This document shows, piece by piece, positions 25,780 to 34,616 of a DNA stretch of 64,000 nt. Origin of the DNA: DATBSL01 sp964561785 (GTDB taxonomy: Bacteria > Acidobacteriota > Vicinamibacteria > Fen-336); assembly GCA_964561785.1 (NCBI GenBank), contig CAZLRF010000020.1, forward strand, positions 1 to 64,000, in the 5' to 3' direction. Every line of letters begins with the position of its first letter. Position 1 is the first letter of the stretch. The position numbers and the translations under genes are program-made. The notes below the pieces were generated by a model, which did no database searches, was not told the DNA's origin, and saw only the letters and a program-made list of their open reading frames with translations.

Positions 25780-27514
25780 CGGGAGCGGGGGGGACCGGGT
25801 CGCGGACGTCCTCGTCCGCCAGGGGGTGCGCTTCCTGTTCACCCTGTGCGGGGGGCACATCTCGCCCGTCCTCGTCTCGGCGAAGGCGCGCGGGATCCGC
25901 GTCGTCGACACGCGGCACGAGGCGACCGCGGTCTTCGCCGCCGACGCGGTGGCGCGCCTGACCGGCGTCCCCGGCGTCGCCGCGGTCACCGCCGGCCCCG
26001 GCGTCACCAATACGATGACCGCGCTCGAGAACGCCCGGATGGCCCAGTCGCCGCTCGTGCTCCTCGGGGGCGCGACGGCCACGCTCCTGCGCGGGCGCGG
26101 GGCGCTGCAGGACATCGACCAGATGGCCCTCGTCCGCCCGCGCGTGAAGCAGGCGCGCCGCCTCACCCGCTTGCGGGAGATCGCGCCCGCGCTCGACGAG
26201 GCCTTCCGCGTCTGCCGCGAGGGGGTGCCGGGACCGGTGTTCCTCGAGCTGCCGGTCGACCTCCTGTACCCCGAGGCGACCGTGCGCGAGTGGTACGGAG
26301 CGAAGGCGGGGCGCGAGGCGCGAACGCTCGGCGAGAAGGCCCGACGGTGGTACGTCGGCCGGCACCTCGATCGCCTCTTTGGCGGAAGGATCGCGGAAGC
26401 GGGACCACCCGCGAGCGTGCCCGCGCCGGAGCCGGACGAAGCGCGCGTGAGGCGGGCGGCGGCGCTCCTCGCCCGGGCCGAGCGGCCGGTCCTCCTCGTC
26501 GGCTCGCAGGCGCTGCTGAGCGTGGCCGAGACCGGGGCGCTCGCCGAGGCCGTGCGGGCCCTCGGCGTGCCGGTCTTCCTCTCGGGGATGGCGCGCGGGC
26601 TGCTCGGGGCGGGCGATCCGCTCCAGGCGCGCCACCGGCGCAAGGAGGCCCTGCGCGAGGCGGACCTCGTCGTCCTCGCCGGGGTGCCGTGCGACTTCCG
26701 GCTCGACTACGGGGCCCACATCCCGCGTCGGGCCGCCGTCGTCTCGGCGAACCGCAGCCCCGACGAGATCGCCAAGAACCGCCGCCCGACCCTCGCCGTC
26801 CCCGGGGCGCCGGAGCTTCTGCTGCGCGCGCTGGCGCGCCTCGCGCCCTCTCCGCGGGCGCGGTGGGGCGCCTGGAGGGAGGCCCTGCGGGCCCGCGACG
26901 CGGCCCGCGACGCCGAGATCGCCGCGGAGGCGGCCGCGGACTCGCCGGGCGGGATCAACCCGCTGCGCGTGCTGCGCGCGCTCGATGCCGTGCTCGCCGA
27001 GGACAGCGTGGTCGTGGCCGACGGCGGGGACTTCGTCGCGACGGCCTCCTACATCCTGCGGCCGCGCCGAGCGCTCTCCTGGCTCGACCCCGGCCCGTTC
27101 GGCACGCTCGGCGTCGGCGCGGGCTTCGCCCTCGGCGCGAAGCTCGTGCGACCGGGGGCCGACGTGTGGGTCGTGTTCGGCGACGGCTCGTTCGGCTACT
27201 CCCTCGCCGAGACGGACACCTTCGCCCGGCACCGCCTCGGCGTCGTGTCCCTCGTCGGCAACGACGCCGGCTGGACCCAGATCGCCCGCGACCAGCGGGA
27301 GATCCTGGGGGACGAGGTCGGCACGGTGCTCGCCTCCGCGGACTACGAGCGCGCGGCGGAGGGCCTCGGGGCGCGCGGGATCGCCCTCTCCGCCCCCGAG
27401 GGGATCGAGGCCGCCCTCGCCGAGGCCGTGGCGGCCGCGCGCGCGGGGCGTCCCGTCTGCGTCAACGCCCGGATCGGAAGGACCGACTTCCGCAAGGGCT
27501 CGATCTCGATGTGA
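25769..27514 (+). CDS. Thiamine-diphosphate-dependent enzyme (acetolactate synthase / ILVBL-like)
   Basis: A 581-residue ThDP enzyme of the acetohydroxyacid-synthase superfamily with three domains. Seen: catalytic Glu51 in VDTRHEATAVFAAD, TAGPGVTNTMTALENARMAQ, a central cofactor-like domain (about 220-340), and the ThDP/Mg2+ motif VFGDGSFGYSLAE through VGNDAGW. The segment LRGRGALQDIDQMALVRP resembles the ILVBL/2-hydroxyacyl-CoA-lyase branch more than biosynthetic IlvB. No small regulatory subunit follows. Coupled to a pyruvate-type aldolase, it likely acts on the keto acid or aldehyde released (inference). Confidence 0.85.
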   Translation: MGASGSGGDRVADVLVRQGVRFLFTLCGGHISPVLVSAKARGIRVVDTRHEATAVFAADAVARLTGVPGVAAVTAGPGVTNTMTALENARMAQSPLVLLGGATATLLRGRGALQDIDQMALVRPRVKQARRLTRLREIAPALDEAFRVCREGVPGPVFLELPVDLLYPEATVREWYGAKAGREARTLGEKARRWYVGRHLDRLFGGRIAEAGPPASVPAPEPDEARVRRAAALLARAERPVLLVGSQALLSVAETGALAEAVRALGVPVFLSGMARGLLGAGDPLQARHRRKEALREADLVVLAGVPCDFRLDYGAHIPRRAAVVSANRSPDEIAKNRRPTLAVPGAPELLLRALARLAPSPRARWGAWREALRARDAARDAEIAAEAAADSPGGINPLRVLRALDAVLAEDSVVVADGGDFVATASYILRPRRALSWLDPGPFGTLGVGAGFALGAKLVRPGADVWVVFGDGSFGYSLAETDTFARHRLGVVSLVGNDAGWTQIARDQREILGDEVGTVLASADYERAAEGLGARGIALSAPEGIEAALAEAVAAARAGRPVCVNARIGRTDFRKGSISM

Positions 27515-27521
27515 GGCCTCG

Positions 27522-28580
27522 ATGGTGCTGACCGGCCCCTGGCTCCTCTACGGCGCGAACGGCTACACCGGCGAGCTCGTCGCCCGCCTCGCCGCCGCGC
27601 GCGGCCACCGGCCCGTGCTCGCCGGCCGTCGCGCCGACGCGGTGTGCGCCCTCGCCGACGCGCTCCGGCTCGAGCGCCGGCTCTTCGCCCTCGACGACCC
27701 CGCCCGGATCGACGCCGCCCTCGCGGGAATGGCCGCGGTCCTGCACTGCGCGGGCCCGTTCTCGCGGACGTCCCGGCCGATGGCCGACGCGTGCCTGCGC
27801 ACCGGCACCCACTACCTCGATCTCACCGGCGAGGTCGAGGTCTTCGAAGAACTCCTCGCGCGCGACGCCCCTGCGCGGGAGAGGGGCGTCATGCTCCTCC
27901 CGGGCGCCGGCTTCGACGTCGTGCCCTCCGACTGCCTCGCCGTCCACCTGAAGCGGCGGCTGCCGTCCGCCCGTCGCCTGGCGATCGCCTACGGCGGGTT
28001 CGGGCGCATCTCCCGCGGCACCGCCACCACGGCGATCGAGGGCCTCGGCCGCCCCGGTCTCGTGCGCCGGGGCGGCGTCCTCACCCCGGTGCCGGTGGCC
28101 GCGACGACGAAGCGCGTCGACTTCGGCGACGGCCCGCGCACCGCCCTCTCGATCCCGCTCGGCGACGTCACCACCGCGTGGCACTCCACCGGGATCCCCG
28201 ACGTCGAGGTCTTCTTCGCCGCGCCCCTCCACCTGCGGGCGATGGCCGTGGCCAGCCGGTACCTCGGCTCCGTCCTCGGCTCGGCTCCCGTCCGCCGGTG
28301 GATGACGCGCCGCGTCCTTGCCGGCCCGCCCGGGCCGAGCGCCGAGGAGCGGGCCCGTGGCCGTGCCTTCGTCTGGGGCGAGGTGGAGGACGACGCGGGC
28401 GGGAAGGCTGCGAGCCGCCTGGCGATGCCCGAGGGCTACACCTTCACCGCCGCGGCCGCCCTCGCCCTCGTCGAGCGCGTCCTCGCCGGCCAGGCCCCCC
28501 CCGGCTTCCAGACCCCCGGCAAGGCCTACGGCCCCGACTTCGTCCTCGCCCTCGACGGCGTCACCCGCACCGACCTGTAA
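27522..28580 (+). CDS. Saccharopine-dehydrogenase-like / trans-acting enoyl reductase family oxidoreductase
   Basis: A 352-residue Rossmann protein. NAD(P) loop LLYGANGYTGELVARLAA (about 7-24), then AGRRADAV, LHCAGPFSRTSRPMADACL, HYLDLTGEVEVFE and LLPGAGFDVVPSDCLAVHL. This order is that of the saccharopine-dehydrogenase-like family that includes mycobacterial trans-acting enoyl reductases. The substrate is not apparent. It starts 8 bases after the ThDP gene and closes the four-gene operon. Confidence 0.82.
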   Translation: MVLTGPWLLYGANGYTGELVARLAAARGHRPVLAGRRADAVCALADALRLERRLFALDDPARIDAALAGMAAVLHCAGPFSRTSRPMADACLRTGTHYLDLTGEVEVFEELLARDAPARERGVMLLPGAGFDVVPSDCLAVHLKRRLPSARRLAIAYGGFGRISRGTATTAIEGLGRPGLVRRGGVLTPVPVAATTKRVDFGDGPRTALSIPLGDVTTAWHSTGIPDVEVFFAAPLHLRAMAVASRYLGSVLGSAPVRRWMTRRVLAGPPGPSAEERARGRAFVWGEVEDDAGGKAASRLAMPEGYTFTAAAALALVERVLAGQAPPGFQTPGKAYGPDFVLALDGVTRTDL

Positions 28581-28607
28581 AGTGTAAAGGGGTCAGATCT
28601 TGAATTA
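28578..28607 (+). repeat. AT-rich fragment resembling a REP/transposon-end remnant
   Basis: Beginning in the TAA stop of the previous gene is a 30-base stretch (TAAAGTGTAAAGGGGTCAGA, then TCTTGAATTA) that is far lower in G+C than everything around it. From memory, AAAGGGGTCAGA-type sequences occur as repeated palindrome halves near REP-associated tyrosine transposases in related genomes. No second arm or transposase lies in this window, so I treat it as a possible remnant. Confidence 0.35.
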
Positions 28608-28628
28608 GCGCATCGGAGCGGCTAACGT
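28600..28628 (+). promoter_or_regulatory. Sigma70-type promoter of the spermidine-synthase-like gene
   Basis: TTGAAT (28600-28605), 17-base spacer, TAACGT (28623-28628). The -35 box lies inside the AT-rich remnant. The ATG at 28639 is 10 bases past the -10 box, so the message would be leaderless or nearly so. Confidence 0.5.
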
Positions 28629-28638
28629 CCGCTCTCTC

Positions 28639-30843
28639 ATGGCCCTCTACGCCGGCATCTTCCTCGTCACCCTCTCCGGCCTCATGTTCGAGATCGGGCT
28701 GACCCGCATCTTCTCGGCCACCATCTGGTACCACTTCGCGTTCGTCGCGATCTCGGTGGCGCTGCTCGGCTGGGGGCTCGGCGGCTTCGCGCTGCACTTG
28801 GCGCGGCGGCGCTTCGAGCCGTCGCGCGGGCGGGCGGCCCTCTTCACGTTCCTCTACGGGCTGTCGATCCCCCTCGCCCTCTGGCTGATCGTCCGCCTGC
28901 CCCTCGTCCCCGACCGCCTCGCCTTCTACTTCGGCGTCTCGCTCCTCCCGTTCTTCCTCGCCGGCGTCGCGCTGTCGATGCTCTTCGCCGCCCTGCGCGA
29001 GGACGCCCCCCGGCTCTACTTCGCCGACCTCCTCGGCGCCTCGCTCGGCGCCCTCTCGGTGACCTTCCTGCTCCAGTGGCTGGGGGGCGAGACGGCCGTC
29101 CTCGCGGTCTCGCTCGCGCCGCTCGCGGCGGCGGCTCTCTTCTCCCCCCGGTTCCGCGTCCCCTCGGCCGTCGCCGCCCTGCTCGTCCTCGCCGCGGTGG
29201 GCCTCAACGAGCGGAGCGGGCTCTTCAAGATCCGCTCCGCCCCCACGAAGGGCCTCTACCGCCACGTGGCGGCCACCCCGGGCGCGAAGATCGCGCTCAC
29301 CGGCTGGAACGCCTACTCCCGCATCGACGCGGTGACCGGGTTCGCGTCGCCCTACCTCGCGCGGCTCTACATCGACTCCGACGCGTGGACGAACGTGCTC
29401 GAGTGGGACGGGGACGTGTCGAGCGTCGCCGAGATGCGCGACTGGTACCGTGCGCTGCCGTTCAAGGTCGCCCCCGAGCGGCCGAGGACGCTCATCATCG
29501 GTCCCGGCGGCGGCTCCGACGTCCTCGTCGCCCTCGCCGCGGGCTCGGAGAAGGTGACCGCGGTCGAGATGAACCCCCTCATGCTGCGCTTCGTGCGCCA
29601 CTTCGGCCCGCGGGCGGGGAGCCTCTACGACCACCCGCAGGTCGAGGCGATCCTCTCCGAGGGGCGCACGTTCGTCCGGCGCACCGACCGCACGTTCGAC
29701 GTCGTCCTCATGGGCTTCGTGGACTCCTGGGCCGCCGTCGCCTCGGGCGGCCTGTCGCTCTCCGAGAACCACCTCTACACGGTCGAGGCCTTCGAGGCCT
29801 ACCTCGACCACCTCAGCCCCGACGGTCAGCTGGTGATCCTCCGCTGGGACGTGGACGTGCCCCGGCTCGTCTCGAACGCGGTGGCGCTGCTCGGGGCGGA
29901 GGAGGCCGGGCGGAGGGTGGCCGTCCTGCTCGAGACCCGCGCGGGCGACCGCGAGGACCCGCCGCAGATGATCTTCGTGCTGAAGAACCGGCCGTGGACG
30001 GCGGAGGAGACCGCGGCGATGAGCTCCTGGCCCGGAGTGCAGCCGGTCATCGTGCCCGGCCGGCACGTCGAGGAGCCTTACGCGTCGCTGTTCTCGGGAC
30101 GGACGAGCTTCGCCGACTACGTGGCCCAGGCGAAGGCACGCGTCGACCCCGTCTTCGACGACCGGCCCTTCTTCTTCGCCCGGGCCAAGCCGTGGGGGCT
30201 CCCCCGCGCGATGCGCCGCGCGTTCGTCTCCATCCTCGTCCCCGTCCTCGTCCTGTGCGTGCTCTTCCTCCTCTTCGGCAAGCCGAAGGGAGAGAGGACG
30301 GGCCCGTACGCCGCGTCGATCGCCTACTTCGCGAGCCTCGGGGTGGGCTTCATCGCGGTGGAGCTCGCTCTGCTCCAGCACCTGACGCTGCTGCTCGGCC
30401 ACCCGATCTTCACGCTCTCGATCCTGCTGTTCACTCTGCTCGCCGCGGGCGGCCTCGGCAGCCGGGCGAGCGGGGGCGTGCGGCCGGGGGCGGTGTGCCT
30501 CGGCGTCGGCGCGCTCGCGATCGTCTACGCGCTCCTGCTGCCGAAGGTCGTGCCGGCCCTCCTGCCCCTGCCCCTCGGCGGGCGCATCGCGGTGGCGGTC
30601 CTGCTCGTGGCCCCGCTCGGCTACTTCATGGGCATGCCGTTCCCGCGCGGCCTCCTGTCGACCGGCCGGGGCCCGTTCCCGCCGCCGCCCTTCTACTGGG
30701 GCCTCAACGGCATCTTCAGCGTGGTCGGCTCGATGGCGACGATGGTCGCCGCGGTCGCTCTCGGCTTCACGTGGGCGATGCTCGGCGGGGCGGCGTTCTA
30801 CCTCGTCGCCGCCGCGGCGTCGCGGGCGCTCTCGCGGGCCTGA
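28639..30843 (+). CDS. Membrane protein with spermidine-synthase-like methyltransferase fold
   Basis: A 734-residue protein: about six to seven transmembrane segments (residues 1-195), a soluble spermidine-synthase/SAM-binding-like domain (about 200-500) and more transmembrane segments (about 530-734). The nucleotide loop is LIIGPGGGSDVLVAL (about 283-297), followed by VTAVEMNPLMLR and YDHPQVEAILSEGRTFVRR. The first helix LSGLMFEIGLTRIFSATIWYH is typical of these fused proteins. They are common in Acidobacteriota and Deltaproteobacteria; true spermidine synthesis has not been shown for most of them. Confidence 0.8.
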   Translation: MALYAGIFLVTLSGLMFEIGLTRIFSATIWYHFAFVAISVALLGWGLGGFALHLARRRFEPSRGRAALFTFLYGLSIPLALWLIVRLPLVPDRLAFYFGVSLLPFFLAGVALSMLFAALREDAPRLYFADLLGASLGALSVTFLLQWLGGETAVLAVSLAPLAAAALFSPRFRVPSAVAALLVLAAVGLNERSGLFKIRSAPTKGLYRHVAATPGAKIALTGWNAYSRIDAVTGFASPYLARLYIDSDAWTNVLEWDGDVSSVAEMRDWYRALPFKVAPERPRTLIIGPGGGSDVLVALAAGSEKVTAVEMNPLMLRFVRHFGPRAGSLYDHPQVEAILSEGRTFVRRTDRTFDVVLMGFVDSWAAVASGGLSLSENHLYTVEAFEAYLDHLSPDGQLVILRWDVDVPRLVSNAVALLGAEEAGRRVAVLLETRAGDREDPPQMIFVLKNRPWTAEETAAMSSWPGVQPVIVPGRHVEEPYASLFSGRTSFADYVAQAKARVDPVFDDRPFFFARAKPWGLPRAMRRAFVSILVPVLVLCVLFLLFGKPKGERTGPYAASIAYFASLGVGFIAVELALLQHLTLLLGHPIFTLSILLFTLLAAGGLGSRASGGVRPGAVCLGVGALAIVYALLLPKVVPALLPLPLGGRIAVAVLLVAPLGYFMGMPFPRGLLSTGRGPFPPPPFYWGLNGIFSVVGSMATMVAAVALGFTWAMLGGAAFYLVAAAASRALSRA

Positions 30844-30844
30844 G

Positions 30845-31447
30845 CTACTTCACGTCGTAGATCCCGCAGCGCGTGGCGTCGGGGGCGACCGGGACGTCGG
30901 GCGAGGCGCACGCCTCGTAGGCGCCCTTGGTCTTCGCGATCACCATGAACTGGTTCTCCTGGTGGTTCGCACAGCTCGTGAAGTTCTCCCCGTCGCAGGG
31001 CTTGCCGTTCCAGGTCCAGGTCGGCCCCCAGCGGCCGGTCTGCACGGACTTGCCGACGGCGAGGAAGTCGCACGCGGTCCTCTCCGGGTGGCCCTCCGGG
31101 CGGGTGTCGCAGAACTTCTGGGTGTCGCCCCCGGTGCCCGCGCGCGAGCAGTAGCCGTCCACGTTCACGACGAGGGGCTTCGAGTCGAGGATGACCCGGC
31201 TGCTCGAGTCGTCGTGGACCTTGACCTTCATCCCGTACAGGGGCGGAGGCGTCGGGCTGCAGGTCATCCCCGGGGGAAGCGAGAGGCCCGGGGTGGGCGT
31301 CGGGGTCGGGGTGGGGGCGGCCGTCGGAGCGGGCGCGGGCTGCGTGGGCGCCGAGCTGCCCCCGCCGCACCGGGCGAGGCCCGCCCCGAGGGCGACGACG
31401 CCCAGGAGCGACAACGCCCGCCCGACCCGACGTGAGCTCAGCCGCAC
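30845..31447 (-). CDS. Putative lipoprotein
   Basis: A 200-residue exported protein from GTG 31447: basic start, hydrophobic LSLLGVVALGAGLARC with lipobox Cys, then a Pro/Thr-rich linker with repeated PTPTPTPTP that should span from the membrane anchor. The rest has at least eight Cys (SRAGTGGDTQKFCDTRPEGH, KPCDGENFTSC, YEACASPDV, ATRCGIYDVK), suggesting disulfides. No family recognised. It ends one base after the convergent membrane protein stops. Confidence 0.6.
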   Translation of the reverse strand: MRLSSRRVGRALSLLGVVALGAGLARCGGGSSAPTQPAPAPTAAPTPTPTPTPGLSLPPGMTCSPTPPPLYGMKVKVHDDSSSRVILDSKPLVVNVDGYCSRAGTGGDTQKFCDTRPEGHPERTACDFLAVGKSVQTGRWGPTWTWNGKPCDGENFTSCANHQENQFMVIAKTKGAYEACASPDVPVAPDATRCGIYDVK

Positions 31448-31488
31448 CGCACGACCTCCGTCTTCAGAGCGACCCTCGAGCTTCCACC

Positions 31489-31977
31489 CTAGCACAGCCG
31501 TCGCAGGATCCGGGGGGGCAGGAACCACACGAGACGACCCCCGTCCGCGAGCGCCCCGGGGACCTCCACGAGCGCGGCGCCGCCCTTCTTGAACGCGAAG
31601 CGGTCCTCCGCGCGCGAGCCGACGAGGCGCGCGAGCAGCGCGGAGACGTACGGCTCGTGGCCCACCACCGCGACCGTCGCGTCGGCGCCCTGGCGGTCGA
31701 GGACCGCGGCCTGCTCCTCGAAGGAGCCCCCGGCGAGGGCCTCCGTCTCGCGCGGCTCGAGGCGGCCCCACGCCGCCGCCGCGATCGCCGCCGTCTGCTT
31801 CGCCCGCAGCCAGGGGCTCGTGAGCAGAGCGTCGGGGCGGTCGACGATCCGCGCGAGGCCCTTCGCCGCCTCGCGGAACTTGGCCTCGCCCTCGGGCGTC
31901 AGGGGCCGGTCCTCGTCCGGGATTCCCGGCGTGCCCCGGGGCACCGCGATCGCGTGACGGATGATGAGGAGCTGCAT
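31489..31977 (-). CDS. sixA: Phosphohistidine phosphatase SixA
   Basis: A 162-residue histidine-phosphatase-fold enzyme that removes phosphate from phospho-His, classically on HPt domains. Catalytic RHA in LLIIRHAIAVPRG, then LTSPWLRAKQTA and the second His in VAVVGHEPYVSALLARL. Length fits SixA. It is next to CHAD, Ppx and Ppk genes; SixA-CHAD-Ppk neighbourhoods are common and suggest a link with polyphosphate. Confidence 0.88.
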   Translation of the reverse strand: MQLLIIRHAIAVPRGTPGIPDEDRPLTPEGEAKFREAAKGLARIVDRPDALLTSPWLRAKQTAAIAAAAWGRLEPRETEALAGGSFEEQAAVLDRQGADATVAVVGHEPYVSALLARLVGSRAEDRFAFKKGGAALVEVPGALADGGRLVWFLPPRILRRLC

Positions 31978-32033
31978 GGAGTGAGGTTAGCACCGTCGGG
32001 CGGGAGTCCGCCCCACGGGGCTGGAACCGGCTC

Positions 32034-32924
32034 TCAGCTCGCCCCGACCCGCCGCCCGCGGGCCATCGCCTCGAGCGCGCGCAGGGCGAGGTCGGCCGGC
32101 CGGGTCTCGAGCAGCGCCTTGTGCCGCAGCCGGCCGAGGCCCTCGAACGCCCGCGCCTCGCGGCGCGCGGCCCGGGCGAGCAGGGCGTCGCCGCGGGCCT
32201 CCGCCGCGCCCTGCTGCTCGCCGAGCCAGGACGCGAGGACGTGGTGGTCGTGCACGACGCCGATGCCGTCCTGCAGCCGCTTCCACAGGGCGGGAGCCCG
32301 CGACTCGTCCCCCCGCACCGCGTCCTCGACCTCGGCGGCGTAGCGCAGGCGCCTGATCCGCCGGCGCAGCGCGTGCAGCTCGACCGGGCGGTAGCGGCTG
32401 CCGAGCTGGCTGAACCCGCGCAGGATGAGGGCCCCCTCCTCGGCGCGCAGCGCCTCCGCCCTCGCGAGGACGGTCGCGGGGTCGGCGGCGCCCGCCCGCA
32501 GGAGCCGCCTCAGGTTTCGCCGCAGGCCGTCGATGTCGAGGTCGAAGACGCCGTCCGCGACCTTCGCGCGGGCTCGCGCGCGCGCGGCGCGCAGGCGGCT
32601 CAGCAGCGCGCGCTGCTCGGCCGTCGAGGCCTTTCGCATGGCCATGCGGTCCTCGAGAAGGCCCAGGATCACGTCCATGTCCCGCCCGGAGCCGACCGTG
32701 CGCACCAGCCTCCGCAGGACCTTGAGGGCGCGCCGCACGGGGCGGCCGTCCCCCCGGCGCGCGAGCAACGGGAGGGCCACCCGCAGGCGCCGCCCGGCGA
32801 CCCGCACCTGGTGGACGGGCTCCTCCTGCCCCGCCACCGCGCCGGGCAGCTCGCGAAAGACCCGCTTCACGCGGTCCTCGAGGAGGAGGGCGGCGCGGCC
32901 TTCGGGGGTGGAGGGCATCGTCAC
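32034..32924 (-). CDS. CHAD-domain protein (polyphosphate-binding)
   Basis: A 296-residue helical protein. The CHAD fold is shown by repeated helices with conserved basic/His positions: PVHQVRVAGRRLRVALPLL, VRTVGSGRDMDVILGLL, LHALRRRIRRLRYAAEVED and GIGVVHDHHVLASWL. CHAD domains bind polyphosphate through these residues and sit on polyP granules. It is divergent from ppx-ppk1. Start GTG 32924 or ATG 32918; the region overlaps the Pho-type repeat array that points to ppx. Confidence 0.88.
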   Translation of the reverse strand: MTMPSTPEGRAALLLEDRVKRVFRELPGAVAGQEEPVHQVRVAGRRLRVALPLLARRGDGRPVRRALKVLRRLVRTVGSGRDMDVILGLLEDRMAMRKASTAEQRALLSRLRAARARARAKVADGVFDLDIDGLRRNLRRLLRAGAADPATVLARAEALRAEEGALILRGFSQLGSRYRPVELHALRRRIRRLRYAAEVEDAVRGDESRAPALWKRLQDGIGVVHDHHVLASWLGEQQGAAEARGDALLARAARREARAFEGLGRLRHKALLETRPADLALRALEAMARGRRVGAS

Positions 32925-32952
32925 GGATTCGTCACCTGAAGGGCACTATCCT
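32919..32952 (+). promoter_or_regulatory. Pho-box array and -10 box of ppx-ppk1
   Basis: CGTCAC (32919), CGTCAC (32930) and GGGCAC (32941) are again spaced exactly 11 bases, with the same core as the porin array. TATCCT (32947-32952) starts 17 bases after the second unit begins. The array overlaps the divergent CHAD start codon, so binding could affect both genes. A second -10-like TACAAT lies at 33002-33007. Confidence 0.6.
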
Positions 32953-33032
32953 AGAACGCGCGCGGGCGGGGCGAATGGGGCCGCCCGGGAAAAGCACAAG
33001 CTACAATCATAGGCCCTTCCGGAGACATTCCC

Positions 33033-34616
33033 TTGGCAGCCCCGAAAGACCGTCCGGCCGACGCCCTGGGGGGCGCCGCCCGCCCCGTGGCCGTCCTCGA
33101 CATGGGGGCGAGCGCCGTCCGCCTGGTCGTGGCGGAGCTGCCCCCCGGCGGCCCCCCGCGGATCCTCGAGGAGGCCTCCCGGGCCGTGCTCCTCGGACGC
33201 GACGTCTTCACCGGCGGGCGGCTCGGGGCCTCCACGATCGAGGCCACGCTTCGCGCCCTGGAGGGCTTCCGGCGGATCATGGACTCGTACGGGGTGGTCC
33301 GCTACCGGGCGGTCGCGACGAGCGCGGTGCGCGAGGCGGCGAACCGCGACACGTTCCTCGACCGGGTGCGCCTGCGCACGGGGATCGACGTCGAGACGAT
33401 CGACGGCTCCGAGGAGAACCGCCTCACCTACGTCGCCGTCCGCGAGGCCCTGCGGGACCACGAGGCCCTCACCTCGGGGGACACGCTGCTCGTGGAGGTC
33501 GGCGGGGGCAGCGCGGACATCTCCTTTCTCCGCCGCGGCGAGCCCGTCTACTCGGGCACCTACGCCCTGGGTGCCATCCGCATGCGCCAGAACCTCGCCG
33601 CGTGGCACGGCAGCCACGAGCAGCGGGTGCGCCTGTACCACCGCACGGTGCAGAACATCGTCGAGGACATCCGCCGCGAGATGCCGCTGCGCGAGGCGCG
33701 CCACTTCCTCGCCCTCGGCGGCGACGCCCGCTTCGCCGCCGACCAGGTCTCGGCGGAGGAGCCCGGCCGCCCGGTGCGCCAGGTCCCCCGCGAGCGCTTC
33801 CTCTCCTTCTGCGAGCAGACGGTCGCCCTCGACGACGAGCAGCTCGTCGAGGCCTACCGACTGCCCCTCGCCGACGTCGAGACGCTCGTGCCGAGCCTCC
33901 TCGTGTACCGCGAGCTCTTCCTCGAGACCCAGGCCGACACCCTCCTCGTCCCCGAGGCCACGCTGCGGGCGGGGCTGCTCCTCGACATGGTGCGAGCGGA
34001 CGAGGGGCACGGGATCGAGGACTTCTCCCGCCAGGTCCTGGCCTCGGCCGCCGCCCTCGGCGAGAAGTACCGCTTCGACGCGCCCCACGCGCGGCACGTG
34101 GCCGCCCTCGCCGTGCGCCTCTTCGACGACCTGCGCTCCGAGCACGGGCTCGGGGCGCGCGACCGGCTGCTCCTCGAGGTGGCGGCGCTGCTGCACGACA
34201 TCGGGATCTTCGTGAACCTCCGCGGTCACCACAAGCACGCCCAGTACATCCTCTCCGTGTCCGAGATCTTCGGCCTCGGCCGCGACGACATGGCCCTGAT
34301 CTCGAACATCGCCCGCTACCACCGGCGGGCCGCCCCCAACAAGTCGCACCTTCCCTACATGGCCCTCGACTCCGACGCCCGGGTGGTCGTGAACAAGCTG
34401 GGGGCCATCCTGCGGGTGGCGAACGCCCTCGACGCCGACCACCTGCAGAAGGTGCGCGACGCGCGGGTCGTGCGCGACGACGACCAGTGGGTCCTCGAGG
34501 TGGAGGGGGGAGGGGACCTCACGCTCGAGCGGCTCGCCGCCCTCGCCCGGGCCGACCTCCTGACCGAGGTGTTCGGGCGCAAGGTCGCCTTCCGCGAGGC
34601 GGGGGGGCGGCCGTGA
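33033..34616 (+). CDS. ppx: Ppx/GppA exopolyphosphatase with C-terminal HD domain
   Basis: A 527-residue enzyme of the ASKHA fold that trims polyphosphate or cleaves pppGpp. Phosphate-1 loop AVLDMGASAVRLVVAEL, YRAVATSAVREAANRD, GSEENRLTYVAVREAL and phosphate-2 VEVGGGSADISFL. From about 330 on there is an HD-type domain (ARHVAALAVRLF, VAALLHDIGIFVNLRGHHKHAQYIL) as in long Ppx/GppA proteins. TTG start at 33033 with GGAG eight bases upstream. Its stop overlaps ppk1 by 4 bases, and a Pho-type array lies upstream. Confidence 0.93.
   Translation: MAAPKDRPADALGGAARPVAVLDMGASAVRLVVAELPPGGPPRILEEASRAVLLGRDVFTGGRLGASTIEATLRALEGFRRIMDSYGVVRYRAVATSAVREAANRDTFLDRVRLRTGIDVETIDGSEENRLTYVAVREALRDHEALTSGDTLLVEVGGGSADISFLRRGEPVYSGTYALGAIRMRQNLAAWHGSHEQRVRLYHRTVQNIVEDIRREMPLREARHFLALGGDARFAADQVSAEEPGRPVRQVPRERFLSFCEQTVALDDEQLVEAYRLPLADVETLVPSLLVYRELFLETQADTLLVPEATLRAGLLLDMVRADEGHGIEDFSRQVLASAAALGEKYRFDAPHARHVAALAVRLFDDLRSEHGLGARDRLLLEVAALLHDIGIFVNLRGHHKHAQYILSVSEIFGLGRDDMALISNIARYHRRAAPNKSHLPYMALDSDARVVVNKLGAILRVANALDADHLQKVRDARVVRDDDQWVLEVEGGGDLTLERLAALARADLLTEVFGRKVAFREAGGRP

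Noticed and set aside
31290..31330. Apparent tandem repeat in the lipoprotein gene
   Set aside because: It is the coding sequence of a Pro-Thr linker, not a separate DNA repeat element.
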